DNA from: Ornithodoros turicata
Lineage: Eukaryota; Arthropoda; Arachnida; Ixodida; Argasidae
Length of the DNA stretch: 64,000 nt
Assembly: GCF_037126465.1 (NCBI RefSeq)
Contig: NC_088201.1
Location: 227,794,016 to 227,858,015 of the forward strand
Direction: 5' to 3'
Every line of letters begins with the position of its first letter. Position 1 is the first letter of the stretch. Below the pieces are notes generated by a model. It had not been told where the DNA came from and ran no database searches. It saw only the letters and a program-made list of their open reading frames with translations. Below are positions 11,941-23,946 of this stretch, piece by piece. Both the position numbers and the translations under genes were made by a program.

Positions 11941-12609
11941 ATTAATATCTAAATTTACTGACCTAACTAATCTAGCGCGCGTAATGTAGTTATCCGAAAT
12001 AACTGTTTCGGTTGTTTTGGTTTGTCCACTCTGCGACGCATTACGTCAACGACACGACTGTCATAAACCAAGAAGACACTTTCGATGGCGATATTTCTTA
12101 TAAATCGTGCTAAAGGGACACCTCTTTAAAACAACGCTACTTACGATTGTACGATCTCATTTTTTTTTCTTTCATGCTGATAGGATAATCTTTCTGGGAC
12201 CATTATTTATGAAACAGTTTTTGCCCCGAACCCAGCATGAGAGATTATGCATGGTTGTTGTGGAACTCACATCGCTTCTTAGTTTTCACCATCTCCATCA
12301 GTTTTCCGACACAGCTTGTCAGGCTCACAGGGCGAAAAGTGGTCAGGGCATTTGGGAGTTTGCTGGCTCAGGACGGGAACTAATACCTCCTTTCAGGTCG
12401 GCATCCCTGGTAGGGATCGCTGGAGCAAGGGATTTATAATAAACATGAAGAGGCGATTTCATTCAGATAGGGTCCTAACCTTTGTATCTCCGATTTCTTT
12501 TAAAATTTTTCATCTGATAGGCCTGTCTGTACCATGAATATCATAACTGATCCCACACAGAAATAGGATATAAATTTCTGCAGGTAACGGGGCGAAATCT
12601 GTGCGCTCC
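11941..12609. other. No gene recognised
   Basis: This is unique-looking flank to the right of the LINE target site. The short phrase CTTTGTATCTCCGATTT occurs near 12480 and also near 6272, left of the LINE. Otherwise nothing is supported. Confidence 0.4.
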
Positions 12610-13965
12610 CTTATTCACGTGTTTCGTCCACTTTTGAACACTGCATCCCCGCACTCGTAGCTTACAACAAGAAAATATATTTTGTGATCCGCCTCATTCT
12701 GAACTTTCACTCTGCGAGATAATTTCAGTTTCTGATGAGAGGCAAATTGTCTGTATATTGTCTGTAAATGCAAAAACCCATCTTTGATTCGAATAAAAAA
12801 AAAGTACTCCAAGAAGAAAATGTAGGCTTTCTCCTTATAGTTCACTTCCTCATCTGGCTTCAACATCCTTAACCATGTTCGCAGATTCCTCCCGAAAAGC
12901 GGCTCACTCGGGCTTTTATCCGCAAATGTGTCAGGAGCAGCTCGATAGGAAAACAAAAAGTTCCAGACGATGTTGCAATGACCTTCTTGCGTAATTTTTC
13001 TCTTCTAGCACTTGCATTAACAGTGACTCTTTCAAGGTTTCTACAGTTCTTTCCACTGGTCGGTTGGATTGCGGAATGCACGGTGGTGTTAATACATGCT
13101 CAATGCCATTCAACTTTTGAAAATTAGCAAACACTTCAGCAAAGGAGAAAAATTAGCAAACACTTCAGACAGCAACTGTGGTCTGTTATCAGTGACAACT
13201 TGTCTTGGTAGTCCATATGAAGCAAAAATGGGCCTTACAGTTTGCACTGTTTTCTGGGCAGTCGTGCTAGACATTATTTTCACTTCCAACCACTTTAAAA
13301 ATGTATTCACCAGTAACTAAACCTTCTCTGCGAAATATGTAAGCATTCTTTCCCAACGACCTGTAGACACGCACCGTGATTACAAAGCGACAGACGGTGA
13401 TGCTGGTCGAGTACTTTAACATATCACACAACTTTGTACTCGCTGCATAATTTGTTTATCGACGCCTGGCCACCAAACAATGTTTCTTTGCTAAAGATTT
13501 CATTTTGCAAACTCCAGGGCGTTGTTCATGCAACCAATATTGGACCCGTCTCGCCAATGACCACCCAATATGGGCGCGATATTGTGTGCTGCTTGCGTTG
13601 CTGTTAGGGGACCTACTCTAACAGAAGAAAAGTCGTGTATTTCTTCTTGGTCTTTCACCACATTTGGAAGCGGGAGTCTAGAAAGACCATCAACATTTGG
13701 TAGGGTTCTTCCTCTACGATACTCGATCTTGAAGTGGTATGTTGGGAGAATGTTTAACCAACGGTGTACTCTTCCCACCGCTACACTGCTTGTATGTCGA
13801 TACGGATCAAATGCGTGGCTAGTGGTTGGTGGTCAGTTATGATGGTAAACATCCTGCCCCAGCTTTTCTGAAACTTGTTTACGCCAAATATAATGGTGAA
13901 CGCTTCTTTTTCTATATGAGGATAATTACACTCACAACGTACGAGAAGCATATTCTGTCGGTTTC
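12610..13965 (-). pseudogene. Gypsy retrotransposon remnant: RNase H to integrase
   Basis: Reading leftward on the minus strand, pieces of a Ty3/Gypsy pol appear in the usual order. RNase H phrases come first (YASRTL, PHIEKEAFTIIFGVNKF, ITDHQPLATH, 13965-13780). The linker with NVDGLSRLPLPN follows near 13690. A zinc-domain end with NIVWWPGVDKQI lies near 13480. The integrase core comes next, with NTFLKWLEV, SYGLPRQVVTDNRPQLLSEVF (13310-13110) and a downstream PCIPQSNRPVERTVETLK block. A C-terminal SYRAAPDTFADKSPSEPLFG block ends near 12870. Several stops and frameshifts separate them. The catalytic aspartate phrase VTDNR is present. No LTR is visible. The element is long dead. Confidence 0.85.
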
Positions 13966-13978
13966 AGTGCGTTGTTAA

Positions 13979-16611
13979 AGGGACCGAAAAGTGAATATAA
14001 ACCTATCGAAACTTTATGTGCAACGAAAAGCTTGAACCTTCAAAAGTTCAAATATCAAAGAACTCCGCTGAAATTGCTGTAGTTTTTCTATAATCGAATT
14101 TTCCATAATTGCATGTCCAGGAACCTAGTAGGAAGCCGAGCAGTCTGTAAACAGTTGCATGACACCGCGCCATCTGTCGAGGACGCATGTAATACGCGCC
14201 ATTTCGTTCGCTAATCCGGCGAAAACGAAAATGGCAGTGGGCGTTTGTGACCACTTTCTATGTCGATAATGTCGAGCTTCTTGAACATCAGTGCGGTCGT
14301 ATTCCGCATTTGAGAATTGTCGCTCAAACAGAACTTCTGTTCGTGCGTTAGCGTGCTGGAAATTGTGTGACACTGATCTGTGCTTCGAAGCAGAAGATTC
14401 CTGGTACAGAGATTAACCGGTGTCGCATTCGTCCTCACCAGTAGCTCGCCGTGCCATGAACATGAACTGCTTTGTGAAATTTTTGTGTATCAGGGAGAAG
14501 CGCTTGTGTCAGCCGAAACAAGCGCTGTTTTTTCGTTGTGCAGGTGTTCATGCGTGAAATGCAAACCGGCGCATACTACGGTTTTTGCTGCCGAGAGGTA
14601 GAGAATGCGTGTGAAAAGCAGAAAGACAATTGCATCACAACGAACGAATATTTCGAAATATTGTGCCTTGGCACCGAAGTACTGCAAGTGTCTTTTACAT
14701 ACATCCGAGAAACCGAAGAGCATGGCAACATGCGCGGCAGCGCCGTGTGATCATTACGCGCTACTTGAACGGCAATATTGGAGGGGAAACCCTTATTTTT
14801 ATCACCTGTCGACCATTCACAAGAAGGATATGGGGTGCTCCGAGAAAATGCAATAGAAAGTACCAAGCTGGATCACGATCTGTGTCGTGCATGCTATTAA
14901 TGATGCTTTCTAGGATGCTAGGATCTATTAGGATGCTTAGGATGCTAGAACAAGGCAAGGTTGTTGTTGGTAAGTTGCCGGCATGTTGATGTGCTGTTGC
15001 GTTATAGCACATCAATATAGATGAGGGGCGAACACGAACACAGCAGACAGCGTGATGGCTGCAAATTCTCAATTGAATATTTATTCAACAGAAGAAGAAA
15101 TCGAAAGCATAAGTAGAAAAAGGCAGTGCCCATGCAATGCAGAACCACATTAATCTATGAGAAGGTAGGATTGGGAGAGCAATACAGAGAAAGACAGGTT
15201 GTGTCCGAGATAAGGAAAATCTTCAAATTCGGGACCGACATGATGTGGCCTTGCATGACTCACTGTGGCTGTGACACGCTTTGAACAATTCCAACAGGGG
15301 GCTTCAAACACAATGAACTTTCGCTGTTTAACTGGACATTCAAGTGTAGAGGATGCATCTCCAGAAAATTAATTAGCGTTCTTTAGTCATTGCTATACCT
15401 CAACAGGAAGTATTCCTCTACCCTTCAAAGAAGCTAGTAGTTCTCATCGGTTTCTTCTCGTACTGTTGACGTCATACTACTCTTCTGCACCTTTCCAAAG
15501 ACTCCAAAAATGTCACAGAGTCTGTAACACGTAACAGATCTAGTGCTCCCATCTGTGGACTTTGCATATCTGCTTTCAGCTATTTCTGTCATGTCAACTT
15601 GAGTGCCTGGATCACACACACACGAAGCAGTCTGGCGCCACTTCAACACTGAAAGGCCCCTAAAATCAACTGTATTGATGCCGACAATGCTCAGTGCGGG
15701 ACAAGTAGGATAACAGCAGTATAACAGCAGTAGGTAATAGTAGGATAAAGTTAAATGGAATTGCTATACTGTAATTTATACATCTGTGACACCTGTACAT
15801 ACCTAAGAGGTTGTGTTGAACTCGTCACCTCGGTGAAGCAAAATCACTAGATACCGAACGGCAGTGTGCTTCGGACGTCTTCGCAATTCGCCTGCAACGT
15901 CATCTTCGTTGTCATCGGCAGCAAAATGAGCTCAGCACACACGACACGACTGCTCTAAGGGCAGAGTGCTTCGAACCACATTCGTTTTCGCGCACTCTCC
16001 TGTGGAATCTTGTGGTAGGAAACGCCCGTCGTCGAAGATGAATGAAGACGATTTTTGCATCTCCGAACACCAAAACTACGCCAGGCATATGTCTTTCGAA
16101 TACATGACACAGCAGCCCCAGACATGTCGTTCACTTCCATTTTCTGCTTCGCGCGACCAGCATGACCACCCACGACGTAGACAATAAAGCACAATGAACG
16201 CGATAATACAGACGGCCTTGCAGATGGCGCAGTGGATCGTACCTCGCGGCGAAGTAGCTGAATGCTCTCTTAGCGCTTTAATAATGTAGAAACTATGAAT
16301 GTGAACGTCATATTTAAAATGTTGTTTAGCTGTAAGACCGTGTGCGTCAACTTTGTTCTCTACAAAATTAGCTCTCACGTGGTAAGGATTGAGCAATCCC
16401 TGGGATCCCTGGACCGGAAACCGCCAATTCCGAAATTGTTCTTTTTCGCTGTTCGTTGGCAGCACGGTTCATATTCCGGCAATCTTTAAAATATCTATAC
16501 GTAAAAAATATGCCGAATTGAGAAGAAATGCTTTCTGTGTGTTATCAAACAGTTTTGTCGTGCACGATAGTGGGAAAAAATATGGGGGTTATTTTTCACT
16601 TTTCGGTCCCT
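13979..16611. mobile_element. Non-autonomous TTAA-flanked TIR element, 2.6 kb
   Basis: The ends are inverted copies, AGGGACCGAAAAGTGAA on the left and TTCACTTTTCGGTCCCT on the right, each flanked by TTAA (13975-13978 and 16612-16615). TTAA targets are typical of piggyBac and Kolobok superfamilies. No transposase-like ORF is inside, so it was mobilised in trans. It begins about 15 bp from the last recognisable Gypsy RNase H phrase, which suggests insertion into that element. Its left end is related to 5266-5610. Confidence 0.75.
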
Positions 16612-16699
16612 TTAAAGCTCAGCTACGTCGGTTTTCGAGTGTTGCGAATGAAATGGTACTCGCACTATATGTTCAGAGGGGAACACTAATAATGTGTGC

Positions 16700-17130
16700 A
16701 AAATGCTTGTAGTTATCCAAAACTCCTCGCGGTTTTTCGAAAAAGTGAATTTTTAGTTTGACTGACATTCCGTCTTGTGGCCCGCAAACCCTGCGTCGAC
16801 GACACATTCGTGGTCTGCCCGTGCTCCGGCTTGGCATGACGTTTGGCTTGATTTTTACAGCCAAGCCGGCTGATTTCTTCTGCTAAGCAGTCTGCTGCGC
16901 AGATTGACATTAGGGAAGTGATAAACAGTTGGCTATTTAGGGAGCAAGTATATTTCTCAACTTCACTAAACCCACGAGGGACGTGAGCTTTGCTTCCTTC
17001 GACTGCAAAACATTTGCTAGGCCAGTACAAACGTCATGGTGTGTTTCGCGTTCTGTGCTGCGTGCCGAGAATGCGTGAGCGTTTTGCTCCCGTCTGCAAG
17101 AACACTTCAGCATGATGCAGTTCCAATGTT
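16700..17130 (-). pseudogene. Possible Gypsy gag remnant with zinc-knuckle trace
   Basis: Minus-strand frames contain CKNQAKRHAKPEHG and, in another frame, CVVDAGFAGHKTEC, which resembles the tail of a gag zinc knuckle (GHKTEC) with the first cysteines altered. It lies upstream, in the minus sense, of the Gypsy pol remnant across the TTAA element, so it may belong to the same element. The match is short and the reading is broken. Confidence 0.3.
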
Positions 17131-18149
17131 TCAAACCACAACTTTCCGAAAGGCAAAGAATAAGCTATCGACTACAACAATCGGTTAGAACTCCGACTGG
17201 GTGCCATCTTCGAAACTTGGAATCTTCGACTTGATCTGGTGATTTTCGCTCATACGAATGTTACGGAAGCAATTTAATGCGCAACTTGTTTCACATGAAG
17301 CCGAAGATATCTCGCCCGGGATGCTGTGCCAACCTTATCTGCAGCAGGAGACTGCAGAGGCAGGAATAGGCAGCAGATAAAGGTAGTCGCGTAATGTTAG
17401 ACAAGTCAGTCATGCTCTGCAAATGACATCACATAGAAAAGAAACATACGCTATCTGTCAGTTACTGCTTCATCTTCTAGAGATTAGGCACCAGCGGGTG
17501 TATTGCCAGAAGATATTTGGGATTGTCTTGTTTGTTAAAAGATTTCGCAGGCATTCTGGCACCACCGAAAAGCTTGTATTTCACGTCTCAACTATCACCT
17601 TCTGGGTTTCAAGCTGGAGGCTGTCACCGGTGGCAACCAGACGCCCCTTCAAAGTTAATCTGTTTTTGTTGACGGAACAGTGACACGTGGTACTGCGACC
17701 ATTCATTTTCTGATGAATCAAGTGCATTGCATAATTTGCGCTCGACTTCGTTTATTCGTATACCCTTGCTGTTACTTGCTAGCTTAGACCAACCATGCAT
17801 GAGGTGTTTGTGTTACTACTCCTGCGCTTTAAGTGTACGTTTAAGCAGTATCATCGTATCATACGCACGGCAGCACATCTTGTGTATTTTGAGTAAGCTA
17901 TAAAAAAGATTGATTGGTGATTCACATGAATTAACAGAAAGCCTGATTGACTAGATATAACATGAAAAACGGTTAAAACTTGGCCTGGTTCGTGATCACG
18001 GGAAGAAAGTTGCCATATTCATTACTTTACTACTATATACCACGAAAGTGTGATAAGGTATATATCGGGGATATATAAGGTGCATAAACAGAGCGAGTGT
18101 TTTGGCTGGTTGATAAAGCACTGTTTTTTTTTCAATTGTTTTAAATTAA
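17131..18149. other. No gene recognised
   Basis: AT-rich sequence between the Gypsy remnant and the next LINE. Short ORFs show no recognisable domain. Confidence 0.4.
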
Positions 18150-19605
18150 AACTAGCTTCTCGAGCACATCATTCACTCTAATATTATCAGCCACCTAGCT
18201 AATCATAATCTTCTTTTCCATCGGCAACACGGCTTTCGAAAGGGTTACTCATGTGAAACCCAACTAGCTCAGTTCGTTCATGACCTCCACGATAACCTTG
18301 ACAGTCGCTATCAAACCGATACCATCTTCTTAGATTTTTCAAAGGCCTTCGACCGTGTTCCCCACAACCGTCTGTTACTAAAACTTCGCCGTTTTAACAT
18401 TGATGACCTCACCCTATCGTGGATCCGCCAATTTCTTGCTTCACGTTCTCAGTTTGTCCAGGTCAGTGACTGTTGTTCCGCACTTACCCCCGTAGTCTCT
18501 GGCATCCCGCAAGGTTCCGTCCTCGGACCTCTCCTATTTATGATATACATCAACGACCTCCCTGACCGCCTTTCCTCCAACATAAGACTGTTCGCCGACG
18601 ACTGCGTCTTCTACAGAAAAATCACAACCGCGGCAGACACAATAACACTCCAAGGTGATCTCAACCTGGTGGACCAGTGGTGCAAGGAATGGCTCATGCC
18701 TCTTAACATCGACAAGTGTTGTCACATCACGTTTTGTCGTCGCATTCCTAAGTTTTCATGTTCGTACAGCATCAATAATACTAGCATCCCGTCAAACTCT
18801 TCATACAAATATCTTGGTGTCGTACTTCAATCTAATCTTTCTTGGAACACACACGTGTCCACCATTGCCGCAAAGGCGAACCGTACGCTTGGCTATCTAC
18901 GACGGAATCTTCGCCTTGCCTCCCCCCAAGTAAAACGCCTTTCCTATCTTACCCTCGTTCGACCACAGTTAGAATATGTTGCTGCTATCTGGGACCCCTC
19001 TGTCGCGTACTTATCTAATGAATTGGGAAAGGTCCAAAACCGTGCCGCGCGGTTTATCACTAACAATTACTCCACTACCGCTAGCATTTCCCAGCTAAAG
19101 CTTCGCCTTGACCTACCACCTTTATTAACCCGTCGATACATTTCCAGGCTCTGCCTTTTCCACAAGCTCTATCATTCTGACATTCCTTCGTTTCCCTACA
19201 TCACACCAGCTCACTCCATCTCTCCACGCATTGACCACCATCTCAAGGTATCACGTTTCCGCTGCAGAACGACGGCATTTTCTAACTCATTCTTTCCCAA
19301 GACATGCGTTGATTGGAATAACCTCCCCACCGATGTCATCTCTCATCTTCCCCCCGATCGCTTCCGCAGTTCATTGTCCACATTTGTTTCGTTATAATGT
19401 TCATTCTTTACGTCACACACCGATTACTGCATTAATTAGCACATTTTTCGTTCGTTTATTCTGTTATGCTTGTTCAGTTATGTTGCAGTCTATGTACTTT
19501 TTATTGCCTATTTTCTATTGTATTAATATGGTTTTTTCGTTGCCACCTCTGCCACTCTCCCATGTAATGCCCTCTGGGCCCTTGGGATTAATAAATGAAA
19601 TGAAA
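18150..19605 (+). mobile_element. 5'-truncated CR1/L2-like LINE
   Basis: The element has lost its 5' part and starts inside the reverse transcriptase. It ends after a short 3' UTR in GGGATTAATAAATGAAATGAAA, a simple-repeat tail typical of CR1/L2 types rather than poly(A). No TSD could be recognised. Similar tail sequence on the minus strand near 23050-23108 suggests another fragment of the same broad type. Confidence 0.85.
18156..19397 (+). pseudogene. LINE reverse transcriptase, 3' part, 413 aa open frame
   Basis: The frame is open from 18156 to the stop at 19395-19397, without a start codon because the 5' end is missing. It shows QHGFRKGYSCETQL, FLDFSKAFDRVPH (motif A), GIPQGSVLGPLLF (motif B), FADDC (motif C), then YLGVVL and a long C-terminal thumb/connection region with NRAARFI and a WNNLP phrase near the end. 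No RNase H follows, unlike the LINE at 6503. No stop or frameshift is seen in the remaining 413 codons, so the copy is young even though truncated. Confidence 0.88.
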
Positions 19606-19741
19606 GGTGCATGAACACTCGTTTAAAAGAACATTCAACTAATACCTCTAATAGATACGGTGCATTGGGGGACCACTTCCTGACGTGTGGATGTGGCAAT
19701 GAAAAAATGGCTAGGAAGCAAGCGAGCTGGTGAAGATCATG

Positions 19742-19903
19742 CATAATGTAAAAACCCCGAGAGTGGGGAGCACGAAGGGACAGACACAAACGTGACTTCG
19801 TGTTTGACTTGACTTCGTGTTTGACGTGTGTGACCTGTGTGAAAAGACATTGTGTTTGTGTCTATCCCTTTGTGTTCCCTAGTCTCGGGGTTTTTACATT
19901 ATG
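19742..19903. repeat. Foldback element with arms of about 52 bp
   Basis: The left arm begins CATAATGTAAAAACCCCGAG and the right arm ends CTCGGGGTTTTTACATTATG. The arms continue through GGGACAGACACAAAC and its near-complement. The central loop of about 57 bp carries a direct repeat of GACTTCGTGTTTGAC. Confidence 0.8.
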
Positions 19904-21738
19904 TGTGGGATGTCAGGCAGAATTCCAAAAACAAAAATTTTGTTCAGGTGTAAAAAACAAAGTAGCCTTCTCTTTCGAGAGCCGCATGAGATAAAAAAGC
20001 AGTTAGTAACTGCGTCAGTAACCCCTGTATTTATCTTTCTGGTGTAAACAGGAAGTCCAACATGAGAGGGAATAAAGGGGGAGAGGAGGTCTCATGTATT
20101 TAAGGCTTCGTTTCACAAAATAAAAATTCTTTGGTTCGCAGTTCAGTGTGGTGTCCTCATCTTTTTTTGTGTTCCGTTCTCGTCTTTTCCTGCACAGGGG
20201 TTTTTATCGTTTTTAACTATATTAGACGTAAGATGTGAAACAGTGATTACGTTCACAAAGCATATGCACAAATGAAGTTTATTTTGTTTATGCTCACTGA
20301 TTACAGATTTCTTAACAAAATTTGTTTGCTTCGCTTTCACATGAGTTGAGGCATTCATACAATAAGAAATCTGTGCAGCTGTAAAAGATAAGTAAATGGT
20401 TTCTATTACACGTTGCTAATATCTGCAAAAATTTATATTCACCCACCCATATGCTTGTTGCTTTTTCCACACAAACTCTTCCTAATTGATAGAAGTGAAA
20501 TGTGGAACACCGTCATTGCGTACACAAAATGTGTGCACACATAGTGGCATTACTGTGCTAGACGTAACTACTTATTGCCTTGAAGTAAAATTTGTTTATG
20601 TATGGACATGTACAACATATCTGGCATAAGCTCTGTCATGTACCATGATCGTTACCTGTGTCTGACTGGCACGTCGTTCCGAGGAACTTTGAAATCACGC
20701 GCACTGTGCCTTCAAAATATCTCACTTGTGCACTTGCAAAGCGTTGTCTCGATGCGAAAATCTAAAATGCACAGATGACAAGTGGGGGGGGGGGGATATA
20801 GGTTTATTGATGACAAGTGGTTGCAAAACAACATATGCGCTTTGCCTGTATGTATGCTCGTCACAGTGAAGAAGATTTTCTCCAATAAGGAGGGATAAGC
20901 TATATTGAGACTGCTTTCCATAAGCAGAAGTATGCTCTTCCCACTGTGGTCAACCATCATATCAATATATGCTTAGTGTAGGCTACTCGTTTTGTCGCAG
21001 GAAGAGGGTGAGAGTTCGTCACTGCTGTACCTTAGAACTAAGCTGCTTGAGTAATCACAATAGAGGAAAAGAGGAAGCATCAAGTCATTCATATGCAACC
21101 TTTTCGTAGATGTCTTGTTTTTCTTTTTTTGCTATGCCTTCCCCTCTGGTCCATGGAGGCTTCACATCAGGATTATGCCATCGAGGTGTGGTCGCATTCT
21201 GTTATCTTTGGACGTCTGCATTTATCAATTAGGTTTTACCCTTAGCAGTATTGTAATGCGGAGTGTTGAACGTTCCATCCTGCGCTCCTTTGCAAATATA
21301 TAAAAAAAATTCAGACAGACTTTGGCTCAACATGTGGTTCCAGATGTGCCTGCATAGGATAGATATGTAGCACGCTAAAACCCGCAACCACGAAACCGAA
21401 ACTATCATTCTAGCTTTCGCATGCGTTACAATGCGAGCGTTACAACAATCGCTAAGAATGTCGAAGGCAACATGGGTTAGTTATTACAAACTTTTACCTG
21501 TTTACTGCATTATTTTTCGAGAAATTCGTTTGTTTAAGCAAATATGACAAAGACACAACAGCGGCGTTTAGTGCCGCCGTAACTGGCGAACTTCGGGTTT
21601 CCGGGTCTGGCAACTGCGTTCCACAAGATGGCAGCTTCCGGTGTTTGACGCTGATTTTAGGGCAGCTTGGCCCACCTGGCTCTGTGGGTGGTGCAATAAG
21701 CGTTTATCATGTTTCAATTCATTGCTGTGTTAGTCGAC
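19904..21738. other. No gene recognised
   Basis: Only short ORFs occur. A run of twelve G at about 20787-20798 is followed by GATATAGGTTTATTGATGACAAGTGG, a partial direct repeat of the 15 bases before it (GATGACAAGTGG), which suggests slippage. Confidence 0.4.
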
Positions 21739-22303
21739 TTAAAGGGACAGTCTGCACCCCAGATGTGAAGTAAATAGGCCTCCTCACATGATTACTTATA
21801 TATTTCTGAGCCACCATGCAAAATATTTATTTTATATTCAGCTCCGAGAATTTGTAACGCAATTTTCAACTTGTGTCTTTTGCCCCGGACTGAAAGCCGC
21901 ACTTGGACAGTCGTGACGCCAGGAGCCCTCTCTTCCTGCATTTGCGGCGTCTGCGGCTCTTCTCGGCGGGCTGCGTGTTCTTTATTCATCACCGTTCCTG
22001 GTTTCCGTACTTTCAATACGCAGGCATTCCTGCTTTTTATTAACAGCGACAGGTTACTGCATATGTGACGGTGTTCGTGAGCGATAAAGCATTGGTGTCC
22101 CTTAGTGCATTGTGAGAACAAGAATGAAAACGCAACATGCGTGTCATTTGCGTGTCAATTGCGTTCTCTCATTTGTGCCATTAAACCCATAATCTCTCTC
22201 TCTGAGTCACAGCACCAATACCTGCATAGAAAATGTTGCAATCTACATAGTTAGGAATAACATAAGTTATTAAAGAAATCGCAAATCCCAACTGGGTCAA
22301 GTC

Positions 22304-23682
22304 CAGTGATGGACATAGTACCTGAAAATTATACTTCAAGTACAGTAGAAAGTACCCAATTCCAAATGTACTTCAAGTAAAGTACAAACCATTAGGCAAA
22401 GTACTTCAAGTATTCGTCAAGTACATTGCAAACTTACTTTGTATCACTTTGCATTTCACTGTTTAGTATGTGTGTCTTGCTTTTTTGGCAAAAAGCCTTG
22501 CCTTAGCGAGCATTCTTGACAAATGCTCTAAAACCACAAACTCCTAGGTTAAGTGCTAACCCGTGAATATGAACGTAATCAGATGACGTAGTTTGCAGTT
22601 ACATGTAAAGAGGTAATCAGTCAGCTGTGCTGTGATTATGTATTATACCCTGACTGATCCAAGATCACCCGCCTAGTGTGGTGTTCCGCTACTAATCGTC
22701 TGCTATAACAGGAAATTTCAAGGGGAAAAAAGTACAAGGCAACATAGATTATATATTTCTGGGCATTCCAAACTGATTTTTGAAATACCACATGTTTAAA
22801 AAAGGCTATGAAGAAAGTAAAAAAGGATGAGGCACAATGTAAGCCATCATTTTTATATGACCGCAATCTGCAGCAATGTAATCCATGTGACCAATTAAAA
22901 AACATAAAATGTAAAATGAAAGCATGTGTGTCTTTCAGAGTGTCCATCATGTAATGCAATCACACATTGTGATATAAAATGGTTATTAATTGCCAATGAA
23001 GGAAACAATATAAAAATGCATAGAACCCGGTAATTTTGAGAACTGAAATGTCAGTTTTCTTCACCTTTCATTCATTTCATTTCCTTTGTGGGAGTAGCAG
23101 AGTTCATCAGGTGACGAATTCAATATCTTCCGTTTTTTTTTTTCTATAATCAAACTCAAACTCAAGAACTGAAATGAGAATTGACCAAGCCATTGTGCTG
23201 CCAGTTGTAGTGTCATAATGTGCGCATGTCTTTGCATTCCATTCGTTTTACATAATCATAGAAGCGTTGATACTTTTTCAACATTTCAAGCCCCTCAACA
23301 ATAAATTTGCTTCAACAAATCACAAAAATCCTTTTTGGTAAAATGTCAGACTGGGACTCTTGGTACTGCATCCCACTAAAAGGGCTAAAATGACGTCAAG
23401 AAGACAAAAACACGCAGATAGCGCTATCTGTGTGTTTTCGTATTCTTGTTGTCATTTTAGCGCGTCTAGTAGGGTGCGTTTTTGATACTCTTTTGTGACT
23501 TTTTGTCTGGAGTCCAAGTTTGGGTACTTGAGCACTTCATGGAAAAGTACTCGGGAAAAAAGTAATTTAAGTACGGTACAAAGTACACAATTTAAAGTGT
23601 ACTTAAAGTAAAGTACAAGTACACAGAAGTGTACTTAAAGTACTACTTGAGTACTTGGTACTTCAAGTACTGCCCATCACTG
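22304..23682. mobile_element. Non-autonomous hAT-type element, 1,379 bp
   Basis: A perfect 8-bp TSD, GTCAAGTC, flanks it at 22296-22303 and 23683-23690. The left end is CAGTGATGGACATAGTACC and the right end is GGTACTTCAAGTACTGCCCATCACTG shortened here to its terminal CCATCACTG. CAGTG ends and 8-bp TSDs are hallmarks of hAT transposons. Subterminal regions are packed with AAGTAC/GTACTT, typical of transposase-binding repeats. There is no transposase. A LINE 3' tail and a palindrome sit inside. Confidence 0.9.
23385..23460. repeat. 76-bp near-perfect palindrome inside the hAT-type element
   Basis: The sequence reads CTAAAATGACGTCAAGAAG outward to CTTGTTGTCATTTTAG around the centre CAGATAGCGCTATCTG. 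Weaker complementarity continues to about 23368-23479 (GCATCCCACT against AGTAGGGTGC). It is a foldback insertion or MITE within the larger element. Confidence 0.8.
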
Positions 23683-23946
23683 GTCAAGTCTCACCTGCAA
23701 ATCTCAATTTGCACCTCAAACAAGCGCTGAGTGTTGTTGTGTCGTTTTGCACAATTGTGACGTCGGGAACAGCGACGTCACGGAGAAACCGAAACCGGAT
23801 ATGGGTTAACCGTAATATATAATTCATTTTCTCTAAAACTGGAAAGCTTTCACCTTTTCTATTTTACGTGGATGATATACGTGTGGAGCACAATGTAATG
23901 AAGTCGCAATCTGAATACCCTCCGGAGATTCGGACTGTCCCTTTAA

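Larger units (their letters stand above)
21743..23942. mobile_element. TTAA-flanked TIR element hosting a hAT-type element
   Basis: The left end is AGGGACAGTCTGCACC after TTAA (21739-21742). The right end is GGACTGTCCCT before TTAA (23943-23946). The element's own sequence is 21743-22303 plus 23691-23942; the middle is a later hAT-type insertion. No transposase ORF was found. Confidence 0.75.

Noticed and set aside
14538..15072. Several overlapping 70-119-codon ORFs
   Set aside because: They lie inside the TTAA-flanked element, on both strands, without a domain or coding bias.
17711..17760. A second CTGATGA hammerhead core
   Set aside because: There is no GAAA strand at hammerhead spacing and no stem II, so it is a chance heptamer.
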